Source: an uncultured Bacteroidales bacterium
GTDB taxonomy: Bacteria > Bacteroidota > Bacteroidia > Bacteroidales > UBA932
Reading direction: 5' to 3'
DNA length: 64,000 nucleotides
NCBI GenBank assembly: GCA_900316955.1
Contig: ONEX01000010.1
Coordinates: forward strand, 41,246 to 105,245
Each line of letters starts with the position of its first letter. The first letter of the stretch is position 1. Made by a program: the position numbers and the translations under genes. The notes under the pieces were generated by a model that was not told the DNA's origin, made no database searches, and was given only the letters and a program-made list of their open reading frames with translations. Positions 47,522 through 58,088 of this stretch are shown piece by piece.

Positions 47522-47547
47522 TAAGATGTACATGCGGGGCACGGGGC
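47520..47547 (+). repeat. Right 28-nt direct repeat bounding DUF3990/XRE cassette
   Basis: GATAAGATGTACATGCGGGG, then CACGGGGC. On the minus strand it still encodes (V)PRMYI, a copy of the kinase N-terminus, and then diverges. It ends 5 nt before the stop codon of the POT gene. Confidence 0.8.
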
Positions 47548-47552
47548 TCTCT

Positions 47553-49082
47553 TTATCGGGTGGCGTCCTCCAGTTTCTTCATCATGGAGAACATGAAGAT
47601 GGCGGAAATGACGCAGACGCCGAGGAACACGGCCCAGACGGCCCAGAGCGGGAGGGGGCCCCATAGGTGACCGCCCACCTGCACCAGGAAGTTGCCCAGG
47701 GCGGTGGCGACGAACCACATGCCCATCATCATGCCCTTGTACTTGGGCGGAGCTACCTTGGACACGAAGGAGATGCCCATCGGGCTGAGCAGGAGTTCGC
47801 CGAAGGTGAGGATCAGATAGACGGAGATCAGCAGGTTGGGCGTTACGTCGGCCACATGCTTTCCGACGAGCTGGCCGTCCGGCCCCATTTCGGTCTCGGG
47901 ATGCGGCAGGCCGATGGAGAAGAACATCATCAGGCCGAAAGCGACCGCGGCCACCAGCATTCCGTAAGCGATCTTACGGGGCGCGGAAGGCTCTTTCCCC
48001 TTCTTGGCCAGGGAACCGAAGATGGCCATGGAGACAGGTGTGAGGGCTACCACATAGAACGGGTTGAAGTGCTGGAAGATCGGGGCGCTGACCTCGATGG
48101 GACCGCTAAGACGGCGATACTGCCAGATAAGGAAGGCAACGGCCGCGATCACGACGCCCAAGCTGATATACATCCCTTTCCCGCTCGTCTCCTTGTCGAA
48201 AATGGAGAACAGCGCATAGACGATGGCGATGACCGCCACCAGGTTCCACACATTGAAGGCCATGCTTTGGATTCCCTCGGAGGACCGGGCGGTGAATTCG
48301 TCGGCGAAATAGGTGAGGGTGAGTCCGTTCTGGTGGAAGGACATCCAGAAGAAGATGACCACGGCGAACACCAGGAACAGGGCGACCATCCGTTTCTTGG
48401 TCTGCTCCGGGGTGAGGGAGTCCACGATTTCTTCCTTCTTGTCCTTCTTGGCGCCGCCTTCCACATGCTTGAACCAGCTGCGGAAAGCGTAATAGATGGC
48501 GATGGAGACAATGAGGGAAACGCAGGCTACGGCGAAGGAGAAGTGGTAGGCGGCGTTCCCGTCGAAGCCCAGGCTGATGGCCCATTCGCGGATTTTGATG
48601 GCCGCAGTGGGGGCGAACAGGGCGCCGATGTTGATAGCCATGTAGAAGAGGGAGAAACCGGCGTCTCTCTTCGCTGCAAACTGGGGCTCGTTGTAAAGGT
48701 CACCCACCATCACTTGCAGGTTCCCTTTGAACAGGCCTGTCCCGAAGCCAATCAGAAGCAGGGCGGCAATCATGCCGATGAGCGCCATGGTGCCGCTGCC
48801 CAGCGGGATGGACAGCAGCAGGTAGCCGAAGAACATGATGATGATGCCGGCGGTGACCATCTTCCCGAAACCGAACTTGTCGGCCAGGATACCGCCGACG
48901 AGCGGGAGGAAATACACCAGCATCAGGAATGAACTGTAGATGAGTCCGGCCGTGCCCGGGTCCAGGCCGAAATTGGCCCGGAGGAAGAGCGCGAACACGG
49001 CGATCATCGTGTAGTAGCCGAAGCGCTCGCCGGTATTGGCGAGCGCAAGGGCGAAGAGTCCTTTGGGTTGTCCTTTGAACAT
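47553..49082 (-). CDS. POT-family peptide/proton symporter
   Basis: 509 residues with about 12-14 membrane helices. The proton-dependent oligopeptide transporter signatures GERFGYYTMIAVFALFL and LVYFLPLVGGILADKFGF are near the N-terminus. Imports di- and tripeptides. It starts 12 nt after the stop of a paralogous POT gene, so the two are co-transcribed. The stop is close to the right repeat of the DUF3990 cassette; before that insertion the operon probably continued into the kinase-tldD genes. Confidence 0.93.
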   Translation of the reverse strand: MFKGQPKGLFALALANTGERFGYYTMIAVFALFLRANFGLDPGTAGLIYSSFLMLVYFLPLVGGILADKFGFGKMVTAGIIIMFFGYLLLSIPLGSGTMALIGMIAALLLIGFGTGLFKGNLQVMVGDLYNEPQFAAKRDAGFSLFYMAINIGALFAPTAAIKIREWAISLGFDGNAAYHFSFAVACVSLIVSIAIYYAFRSWFKHVEGGAKKDKKEEIVDSLTPEQTKKRMVALFLVFAVVIFFWMSFHQNGLTLTYFADEFTARSSEGIQSMAFNVWNLVAVIAIVYALFSIFDKETSGKGMYISLGVVIAAVAFLIWQYRRLSGPIEVSAPIFQHFNPFYVVALTPVSMAIFGSLAKKGKEPSAPRKIAYGMLVAAVAFGLMMFFSIGLPHPETEMGPDGQLVGKHVADVTPNLLISVYLILTFGELLLSPMGISFVSKVAPPKYKGMMMGMWFVATALGNFLVQVGGHLWGPLPLWAVWAVFLGVCVISAIFMFSMMKKLEDATR

Positions 49083-49094
49083 GGGAAGAAGGGT

Positions 49095-50642
49095 TTAATC
49101 GTTGGTGACCCGCTCGAGCCACTTGACCATGCCGAGCATGACGCCCATGGAGATGAGGCACACCACAAGGAAGACGGTCCAGCACTTCCAGATGGGCCAG
49201 GCGTTGTACATGACCGGGCCGATCCAGATGAGGAGGTTGCCGAGGGCGGTGGCGCCGAGCCACAGGCCCTGGCACAGGCCGAGGAGGTTCTTCGGCGCAA
49301 CCTTGGAGACGAAGGACAGGCCCAGCGGAGAGATGAACAGTTCGGCGACCGTCAGGAAGAAATAGGTGACGATCAGGACCCACCAGTCGGCCTTCATGCC
49401 GAGGGCGACGTTCTCGTCAAGGGCGCGGAAATCGGTGCCGGACGGATAGCCCTTGGAGGCGGAGAATATCATGAGGAACAGGTATGCCAGGGCGGCGATG
49501 CCCATGCCGTAGGCGATTTTCCGCGGGGTGGAGATGACCTTGCCCTTCTTGGCGAGGGCGCCGAAAATGGCCATGATGATCGGGGTGAGGACGATGACGA
49601 AGAACGGATTCACCGCCTGCCAGATCTCCGGGGCGATCTTGTCGGTCTTGACGAAGTCACGGGCGAAGAAAGAGAGGGACTGTCCGTTCTGGTGGAAGGA
49701 GAACCAGAAGAAAACGGCGATGCCGAGGACGGCGAAGAGGGCGTACAGACGCTGCTTGATCTCCTTGGCCATGGCCTGCTTTTCCTCGGCCGTGTAGGAA
49801 ACGCCTTCGGCCGATGCCTTCTTGGCGGGATTCGGGAATATCTTCTTGCTCGCGAGGAAGATGACGAGGGAGATCACCATGGCCAGCGCCGAGGCGATGT
49901 AGGAGAAGTGGACGCCCTGGTTGAAGACTTCCAGATAGGCGGCAGGATCGAAGGTGGTACCGGCGAGAGTGACCTTGTCCGCGATGTCCGCATACTTGCC
50001 GGCCAGTTCGCCGAGGTTTCCGTCGATGGCCTTGTGGCAGAGTTCGGGGAGGTTGGAATTATACAGGAATCCGTGGGTCTTGAGCCACCATTGGCGGATC
50101 AGCGGGGCCACGAACGGGGCGACCAGGCCACCGATGTTGATGAACACGTAGAAGATCTGGAAACCGGCATCACGCTTGTCCTTGGCGATGGCGAGGGCTT
50201 CGGGGCCCTTCTTGGCCTCTTCGGCCTCGAAGTTGTCGTACATCTGCCCCACGATGGCCTGCAGGTTGCCCTTGAACAGGCCGTTGCCGAAGGCGATCAT
50301 CGCCAGGGCGAGACAGGTGAAGGGCAGGAGCCAGCCCGTATTGGCGGACGTGGCGGTGATGGGGATAGCCAGGAGAATGTATCCCGCCGCCATGATGATG
50401 AGACCCTTCTGGATGGTACCCTTGTAGTTCTGGGTCCGGTCGGCGATGATGCCGCCCACCAGGGAGAGGATGTAGATGGAGGTGTAGAAGATGGAATAGA
50501 TCAGACTGGCCGATGCGTCGCTGATGCCGAACTTGGAGGCCAGGAACAGGGCAAGGACTGCGTTCATGATGTAGTAGCCGAAGCGTTCGCCCATGTTGCT
50601 GAGCGCGGCGGCAAGCAGTCCTTTCGGATGGTTTTTGAACAT
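49095..50642 (-). CDS. POT-family peptide/proton symporter
   Basis: 515 residues, paralogous to the downstream neighbour. GERFGYYIMNAVLALFLASK and YILSLVGGIIADRTQNYKG are the family signatures. The central loop (about 205-250) is longer than in the second copy. Inner-membrane peptide uptake. First gene of the operon, with a -7 box 34 nt upstream. Confidence 0.93.
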   Translation of the reverse strand: MFKNHPKGLLAAALSNMGERFGYYIMNAVLALFLASKFGISDASASLIYSIFYTSIYILSLVGGIIADRTQNYKGTIQKGLIIMAAGYILLAIPITATSANTGWLLPFTCLALAMIAFGNGLFKGNLQAIVGQMYDNFEAEEAKKGPEALAIAKDKRDAGFQIFYVFINIGGLVAPFVAPLIRQWWLKTHGFLYNSNLPELCHKAIDGNLGELAGKYADIADKVTLAGTTFDPAAYLEVFNQGVHFSYIASALAMVISLVIFLASKKIFPNPAKKASAEGVSYTAEEKQAMAKEIKQRLYALFAVLGIAVFFWFSFHQNGQSLSFFARDFVKTDKIAPEIWQAVNPFFVIVLTPIIMAIFGALAKKGKVISTPRKIAYGMGIAALAYLFLMIFSASKGYPSGTDFRALDENVALGMKADWWVLIVTYFFLTVAELFISPLGLSFVSKVAPKNLLGLCQGLWLGATALGNLLIWIGPVMYNAWPIWKCWTVFLVVCLISMGVMLGMVKWLERVTND

Positions 50643-50676
50643 GTCTATGAAGTTTTAAGAATCATCGTGCGTTTTA

Positions 50677-50684
50677 CAAATATA
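50677..50684 (-). promoter_or_regulatory. Promoter -7 box of POT operon
   Basis: TATATTTG on the minus strand, 34 nt before the ATG at 50642. Confidence 0.65.
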
Positions 50685-50706
50685 ACAAAGATTTCCCAAA
50701 AAATCG

Positions 50707-50714
50707 TATCTTTG
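50707..50714 (+). promoter_or_regulatory. Promoter -7 box of acyltransferase operon
   Basis: TATCTTTG, 7 nt before the ATG at 50722; the transcript is probably leaderless or nearly so. Confidence 0.7.
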
Positions 50715-50721
50715 TAAGGAT

Positions 50722-51657
50722 ATGGACAAGAAAAGGACATTCGGCGCCCGTGTGTTGGGGTCTTTCCTGAGACTCCGCGCCCGCCTGCCGCTCGCATACC
50801 ACTACGCCTGGGGACGGTTCGTCACCTGGCTGGTGCGCGACGTCTTCCGCTACCGGAACGACGTGGTCCTTACGAACGTGGCCCGCAGCTTCCCCGACAA
50901 GGACTACGACTTCGTCAAAGACGTGTACCGCAAGTTCTACGACCATTTCGGGCAGATCGTCGCCGAAACGGTGTGGTTCTCCGGCTGCCGCGGGGAGAAG
51001 GGCCGGCAGCGGCTCCTCCGCCAGGAACTCTGCCAGATCGACAACATCGAGGAGTTCAACGCCTTCTACGACCGTTCTTCCTCGGTGATGCTCCTGAACT
51101 CGCATGCCGGGAACTGGGAGCTGCTGGGCGGCGTGGCCCAGTACGACACCCTGGCGCCCGGAAAGCGTACCTGGGGCGACAAGGATGTCGTCGTCGTGTA
51201 CCGGACGCTTTCCAGCAGGCTCTGGGACCAGGTGATGGCCGACAGCCGCTGCGCCCCGGTCTCGGACCTGGATTTCCAGGGCTATGTGGACAGCGGGTCC
51301 ATCCTCCGGTATGCGGTCGCGCACCGCAGCGAAAAGAAACTCTACATCTTCACCACGGACCAGTATCCCTACTGGCTCGCGGGCCGCTTCTCCATCGGCG
51401 AGTTCCTGCACCAGGACACTCTTGCGATGGCCGGCGGCACCGCCATCGCCTGCAAGACGGGCATGTCCGTGGCCTATATCCGCTGGTACCGGACGGAACA
51501 GGGCACTTACCGCATGACCTTCGTCCCCCTGGTGGAAAACGCGGCGGAAACCACCCCGCAAGAACTCATGAAACTGTTTTACAAGCATCTGGAGGAGGAT
51601 ATCCAGGCCCAGCCCTGGAACTACCTCTGGACGCATAAACGCTGGAGAATCCAATGA
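50722..51657 (+). CDS. LpxL/HtrB-type lysophospholipid/lipid A acyltransferase
   Basis: 311 residues. The HX4(D/E) catalytic motif is in LNSHAGNWELLGG (about 130-142). The overall layout (short N-terminal hydrophobic anchor, then the acyltransferase domain with FTTDQYPYWLAG) matches late lipid A acyltransferases of Bacteroidota. Adds a secondary acyl chain at the inner membrane. The DUF4831 gene overlaps its stop by 4 nt (ATGA). Confidence 0.9.
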   Translation: MDKKRTFGARVLGSFLRLRARLPLAYHYAWGRFVTWLVRDVFRYRNDVVLTNVARSFPDKDYDFVKDVYRKFYDHFGQIVAETVWFSGCRGEKGRQRLLRQELCQIDNIEEFNAFYDRSSSVMLLNSHAGNWELLGGVAQYDTLAPGKRTWGDKDVVVVYRTLSSRLWDQVMADSRCAPVSDLDFQGYVDSGSILRYAVAHRSEKKLYIFTTDQYPYWLAGRFSIGEFLHQDTLAMAGGTAIACKTGMSVAYIRWYRTEQGTYRMTFVPLVENAAETTPQELMKLFYKHLEEDIQAQPWNYLWTHKRWRIQ

Positions 51658-52643
51658 ACCTGAAATCCTTTGCCGCCGGCCTTCTGCTGGCCGTTCCCGC
51701 CCTCCTCGAGGCGCAGACCGTGACTTACAGCCTCCCGCAGACCACCGTGACCGTGGAAGTGGACGCCGTCCAGGAGTCTTTCTTCGCCGGACCTTACGCC
51801 CCGTATGCGAAGCGTTTCCTCGGAATCGACGTCCGCGAGACGGACGCTTCCCGCTGCTACGTGAAGGAAGTGCGCCTCGTCACCCGGGTGGAGGCCGATC
51901 CGCAGGCCCGCTATGCCGTGGACACGAAGGGCGTCGAGGACCGCTTCCTCGCCCTCACTTCCCAAGGGCTGGTCTCCTTCCAGGACAAGCTGGAAGCCGG
52001 TGACCTCGTCTGGCGCTTCAACCCGCAGCCGGAAGCCGATTTCGGCACCAAGGGCGTGACCTCGCAGACGAAGACCGAGACCCGGACCATCTGGAAGGAA
52101 GTGGAGACGGACACCGCCTTCGTGCGCGTGCCCGTGGAAGAGGCCTACCAGATCCAGAAGACCCCGGAGATGAAGGCCCAGGAAGCCGCGGACATGGTCC
52201 TGAAGGCCCGCCGGGAACGTTTCAACATCTCCACCGGCAATACCGACGCCACCTTCAGCGGGGAAGCGCTCGGCGCCGCCATCGCGGAACTGGACCGGGT
52301 GGAGAAGGAATACCTGACCCTCTTCACCGGCTACACCGTCTCCCGCGAGCAGAGCGGCTCGTTCGACATCGTCCCCTCCGGCTCTACCCGCCGGTACACG
52401 GCTTTCCGCCTCAACGGCAAGGAAGGCATCGTCACCGACGGCACGGGCACGGTCTATTCCCTGGAGTTCTCCCCGGAGGAGGTGTCCGACCCGCAGACCG
52501 CCCTCCGCGACACGAAGAATGTGGTCCATTACCGGATCCCCGCCGTGTGCAACGTGCGGCTGACCACGGGCGGCCGGACGCTCTTCGAGAGCCGCATCCC
52601 GGTGTACCAGCTGGGCCTCGAAGTGCTGTATCCCTTGAAATAA
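51654..52643 (+). CDS. DUF4831-family exported protein
   Basis: 329 residues with a signal peptide (about 1-20, LLEAQ). Matches the Bacteroidota-specific DUF4831 pattern: TYSLPQTTVTVEVDA at the mature N-terminus, APYAKRFLGI, and a C-terminal RIPAVCNVRLTTGG region. Function is unknown. Translationally coupled to the acyltransferase gene, so a role in the envelope is possible. Confidence 0.85.
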   Translation: MNLKSFAAGLLLAVPALLEAQTVTYSLPQTTVTVEVDAVQESFFAGPYAPYAKRFLGIDVRETDASRCYVKEVRLVTRVEADPQARYAVDTKGVEDRFLALTSQGLVSFQDKLEAGDLVWRFNPQPEADFGTKGVTSQTKTETRTIWKEVETDTAFVRVPVEEAYQIQKTPEMKAQEAADMVLKARRERFNISTGNTDATFSGEALGAAIAELDRVEKEYLTLFTGYTVSREQSGSFDIVPSGSTRRYTAFRLNGKEGIVTDGTGTVYSLEFSPEEVSDPQTALRDTKNVVHYRIPAVCNVRLTTGGRTLFESRIPVYQLGLEVLYPLK

Positions 52644-52668
52644 CTACACATAAAACACTTTTATCGAT

Positions 52669-54126
52669 ATGAGTATCAAAGATTTGGAACCCAAAGTGGT
52701 ATGGGGTAACTTCTACGGCCTGACGCAGGTCCCGCGCCCCTCCAAGCACGAAGGAAAAGTCATCGAATATCTGCTCAACTGGGGCAAGGAACACGGCGTC
52801 GAAGTCTGCAAGGACGAGACCGGCAACGTGATCTTCCGCGTGCCGGCCACCCCGGGCTACGAGAACCGCCGCGGCGTGATCCTCCAGGGGCACATGGACA
52901 TGGTCCCGCAGAAGACCTCCGATTCCAGTCATAACTTCCTCACGGACCCGATCAACGCCTATGTCGACGGCGACTGGGTCACCGCGGACCGCACCACCCT
53001 CGGCGCCGACAACGGCATGGGCGTGGCGATGGGACTCGCCGTGTGCGAGGACAAGTCCGTCGAGCACGGCCCCGTCGAGGTCCTCGTGACCTATGACGAG
53101 GAGACCGGCATGACCGGCGCCACGGCCCTGAAGCCGGGCGTCCTGAAGGGCGACATCCTCATCAACCTGGACTCCGAGGACGAAGGCGAACTGTGCGTCG
53201 GCTGCGCCGGCGGTCTGGACATCATCGCCGAGTTCAAGTATCGCAAGTATCCGGTGAAACCCGGCTGGAAGGGCCTGAAAATCAATGTCAAGGGCCTCCA
53301 GGGCGGTCACTCCGGCATGGACATCTCCCTGTACCGCGCCAATGCGAACAAGGTGATGGCCCGCATCCTCCTGCCGCTGATGGAGGTGTTCGGCGTACAG
53401 GTCGTCAGCTTCACGGGCGGCTCCCTGCGCAATGCCATCCCGTTCGAGGCAGAGGTCGAGACCGTCGTCCCCGCCGAGAACCTGGAGTCCGTGAAGAAGC
53501 TCATCGGCAACATCTTCGACGAGGTGAAGGCCGAGTTCCAGGAAAGCGACCCGGGCGCCGTCCTGTTCGTGGAGGACGTCCCCGCCGCCCCGAAGTTCAT
53601 CCAGGGCCGCGTGATGCTGAATGTCGTGAAGGCCCTGCTGGCCTGCCCGTCCGGCGTCATCCGCATGAGCCGGACCATGGACGGCCTCACCGAGACATCC
53701 ATCAACATGGCCATCGTGCGCACGGAGAAGGGCCGGATCACCGTCCAGGCCCTCATGCGCAGCGCCGTGGACAGCGCCAAGGCCGCCCTGGCCCAGCGCG
53801 TCCGCTGCGTCTTCGAGCTCGCCGGCGCCGACGAGATCGAGTTCAAGGGCGGTTACAGCGGCTGGACGCCGAAGCTGGACACCCCGATGAACAAGGTGAT
53901 GATGGAGCAGTTCCAGAAGGTGTACGGTTACCCGATGAAGATCATGGCCACCCACGGCGGTCTCGAGTGCGCCCTCCTCGGCGCCAAGTACCCGAACTGG
54001 GAGATGGTCTCGATCGGACCTACCGTCAAGTACCCGCATTCCCCGGACGAGCGCGTGAACATCGCTTCCGTCGGCCGTACCTGGGAGTATCTCAAGGAGG
54101 TCCTCAAGAACGTCCCTGAGAAGTAG
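52669..54126 (+). CDS. pepD: Aminoacyl-histidine dipeptidase (Xaa-His dipeptidase)
   Basis: A 485-residue cytoplasmic M20-family zinc dipeptidase. Metal-site segments: ILQGHMDMVPQK (about 73-84), TTLGADNGMGVAM, and the catalytic DEETGMTGA. The final His-containing IMATHGGLECALL is also typical. Length matches the family. Follows DUF4831 by 25 nt and is directly followed by hrpB. Confidence 0.95.
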   Translation: MSIKDLEPKVVWGNFYGLTQVPRPSKHEGKVIEYLLNWGKEHGVEVCKDETGNVIFRVPATPGYENRRGVILQGHMDMVPQKTSDSSHNFLTDPINAYVDGDWVTADRTTLGADNGMGVAMGLAVCEDKSVEHGPVEVLVTYDEETGMTGATALKPGVLKGDILINLDSEDEGELCVGCAGGLDIIAEFKYRKYPVKPGWKGLKINVKGLQGGHSGMDISLYRANANKVMARILLPLMEVFGVQVVSFTGGSLRNAIPFEAEVETVVPAENLESVKKLIGNIFDEVKAEFQESDPGAVLFVEDVPAAPKFIQGRVMLNVVKALLACPSGVIRMSRTMDGLTETSINMAIVRTEKGRITVQALMRSAVDSAKAALAQRVRCVFELAGADEIEFKGGYSGWTPKLDTPMNKVMMEQFQKVYGYPMKIMATHGGLECALLGAKYPNWEMVSIGPTVKYPHSPDERVNIASVGRTWEYLKEVLKNVPEK

Positions 54127-56602
<2,476 letters not shown>

Positions 56603-56604
<2 letters not shown>

Positions 56605-56630
56605 GATTCCCGGTCGAGCCGGGAATGACG
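56603..56630 (+). repeat. 28-nt palindromic repeat after hrpB
   Basis: GAGATTCCCGG, TCGAG, CCGGGAATGACG. Its first two bases are part of the hrpB TGA stop; it ends just before the rpsF promoter. Confidence 0.8.
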
Positions 56631-56637
56631 AAAACAG

Positions 56638-56668
56638 TTGGAAATTAAGAAATAAATTCCTATCTTTG
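56638..56668 (+). promoter_or_regulatory. Promoter of rpsF-rpsR-rplI operon
   Basis: TTG (56638-56640), 20 nt, then TATCTTTG (56661-56668). Confidence 0.75.
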
Positions 56669-56669
56669 C

Positions 56670-56705
56670 AGTCCTTTTTGGGCCCTTTGCGTCCCAGGAA
56701 GGACT
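56670..56705 (+). promoter_or_regulatory. Leader hairpin upstream of rpsF
   Basis: AGTCCTT (56670-56676) pairs with AAGGACT (56699-56705). Inside, TGGG pairs with CCCA, leaving small internal loops and a 10-nt apical loop. The position, between promoter and rpsF, is that of the S6:S18-binding autoregulatory leaders known from other phyla; identity with that motif is not demonstrated. Confidence 0.4.
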
Positions 56706-56737
56706 TAAGTATTTAATAAACAATTAATTAACAAACA

Positions 56738-57109
56738 ATGGTTAACCAGTACGAGACCGTTTTCATTGCAACTCCCGTTTTGTCTGAGACCCAGATGAAG
56801 GAAGCGGTTGCCAAGTACACCCAGCTCATCCGCGACAACGGCGGTGAGATCGTGTACGAAGAGGATTGGGGCCTGCGCCAGCTCGCTTATCCGATCCAGC
56901 ACAAGACCACAGGTTTCTATTACCTGATCGAGTTCAAGGCCGACTCCCAGTTCGTTGCCACCCTCGAGACCCAGTATCACCGTGACGAGCGCATCATCCG
57001 CTTCCTGACCGTCGCCCTGGACAAGGACGCCGTCGCCTACGCCGAGAAGCGTCGCGCCAACAAGGCTGCCAAGGCCGCTGCCGCCGAGGCTCCGAAGACT
57101 GAAGAGTAA
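56738..57109 (+). CDS. rpsF: 30S ribosomal protein S6
   Basis: 123 residues. N-terminal [20 protein letters not shown] and the central [20 protein letters not shown] are the S6 signatures. The tail is Ala/Lys/Glu-rich. First gene of the rpsF-rpsR-rplI operon. Binds 16S rRNA together with S18 in the platform of the small subunit. Confidence 0.97.
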   Translation: MVNQYETVFIATPVLSETQMKEAVAKYTQLIRDNGGEIVYEEDWGLRQLAYPIQHKTTGFYYLIEFKADSQFVATLETQYHRDERIIRFLTVALDKDAVAYAEKRRANKAAKAAAAEAPKTEE

Positions 57110-57127
57110 TCAAAGGAGGAAATTATC

Positions 57128-57376
57128 ATGGCAAACGAAAATAGCGAAATCCGTTATCTCAACCCCCCGACCGTGGAGGTTCGCAAGAAGAAGTACTGCC
57201 GCTTCAAGAAGGCCGGTATCAAGTATGTCGATTACAAGGACCCTGAGTTCCTCAAGAAGTTCCTCAACGAGCAGGGCAAGATCCTTCCCCGCCGGTTCCA
57301 GCGCAAGGTCGCCCAGGCTATCAAGCGGGCCCGTTCCCTTGCTCTCCTCCCGTATGTCACTGACCTCCTTAAATAA
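57128..57376 (+). CDS. rpsR: 30S ribosomal protein S18
   Basis: 82 residues with the S18 core [19 protein letters not shown] and, towards the C-terminus, [21 protein letters not shown] strong Shine-Dalgarno AAAGGAGG lies about 8 nt before the ATG, noteworthy because such sites are rare here. Partner of S6. Confidence 0.97.
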   Translation: MANENSEIRYLNPPTVEVRKKKYCRFKKAGIKYVDYKDPEFLKKFLNEQGKILPRRFQRKVAQAIKRARSLALLPYVTDLLK

Positions 57377-57384
57377 TCTGCCTT

Positions 57385-57831
57385 ATGGAAATTTTGCTCA
57401 AGAAAGATGTGGCCAATCTCGGCTACGCTGGTGAGATCGTCAAGGTCAAGGCCGGTTATGCGATGAATTATCTCGTGCCCCAGGGCTTCGCCACCGTGGC
57501 CACCGAGTCCGTCAAGAAGCAGCACGCGGAGACCCTCCGTCAGCGCGCGCACAAGGAGGCCAAGCTCGTCGCCGACGCCGAGGCCCTCGCCGCCACCATC
57601 AACGCGCAGGTTCTCGAGGTTGCCGCCAAGGTCGGTGAGACTGGCAAGCTCTATGGTTCCGTGACCACCGAGCAGCTCGCCGAGGCGCTCGCCGCCAAGG
57701 GCCTGAACATCGAGAAGAAGGACATCACCATCCTCGCCCCCGAGGTGAAGGAGCTGGGTGAGTACGAGGCCGCCGTGAAGCTCTACAAGGGCATCAAGGG
57801 CACCTTCAAGTTCAACGTGGTCGCCGAGTAA
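57385..57831 (+). CDS. rplI: 50S ribosomal protein L9
   Basis: 148 residues. N-terminal MEILLKKDVANLGYAGEIVK and KAGYAMNYLVPQGFA are the classic L9 start; the long helix and C-terminal rRNA-binding domain follow. Starts 8 nt after rpsR. Followed by a repeat copy and an intrinsic terminator. Confidence 0.97.
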   Translation: MEILLKKDVANLGYAGEIVKVKAGYAMNYLVPQGFATVATESVKKQHAETLRQRAHKEAKLVADAEALAATINAQVLEVAAKVGETGKLYGSVTTEQLAEALAAKGLNIEKKDITILAPEVKELGEYEAAVKLYKGIKGTFKFNVVAE

Positions 57832-57844
57832 TCCCGACCATGAG

Positions 57845-57871
57845 CGTCATGCCCGGCCTGACCGGGCATCT
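57845..57871 (-). repeat. 28-nt palindromic repeat (inverted) after rplI
   Basis: On the minus strand AGATGCCCGG, TCAGG, CCGGGCATGACG. It lies between the rplI stop and the terminator. Confidence 0.75.
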
Positions 57872-57873
57872 GA

Positions 57874-57904
57874 AATCCCGACCTTGCAAAAGGTCGGGAT
57901 TTTT
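57874..57904 (+). terminator. Rho-independent terminator of rpsF-rpsR-rplI operon
   Basis: AATCCCGACC, loop TTGCAAAA, GGTCGGGATT followed by a T run. Confidence 0.85.
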
Positions 57905-57959
57905 GCATATCTATCTGAATATCAAGCGAATAAGCTGCGAGAAAAGAAAGGCCTGATTT

Positions 57960-58085
57960 TTTGGCCGATCGGGAGCTTCGGCGTAACTTTACGGCAGATA
58001 CCTGCCGTCCGTTTCCGGTCGATCACTCGGGCCCGTCTGCCTTGTGGGTATTGAAAAGGGGTTGACTTCCATCAACCCCTTTTTC
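57960..58085 (+). ncRNA. Candidate small RNA with its own promoter and terminator
   Basis: TTTG (57960-57963), exactly 20 nt, then TAACTTTA (57984-57991) form a near-consensus promoter (last base A instead of G). About 90 nt downstream an intrinsic terminator begins at 58054. No coding frame starts in between. The transcript would contain CGGCAG/CTGCCG (57992-57997 and 58002-58007) or the competing long-range pair GGCAGA/TCTGCC (57993-57998 and 58036-58041). Not recognised as a known RNA family. It could alternatively be an intergenic region with a fortuitous promoter match. Confidence 0.45.
58054..58085. terminator. Bidirectional terminator between candidate sRNA and acyl-CoA synthetase
   Basis: AAAGGGGTTGA and TCAACCCCTTTTT form a symmetric stem with A and T runs on both sides, so it can stop transcription from either strand. 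It ends just before the synthetase stop codon at 58089. Confidence 0.8.
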
Positions 58086-58088
58086 CGT

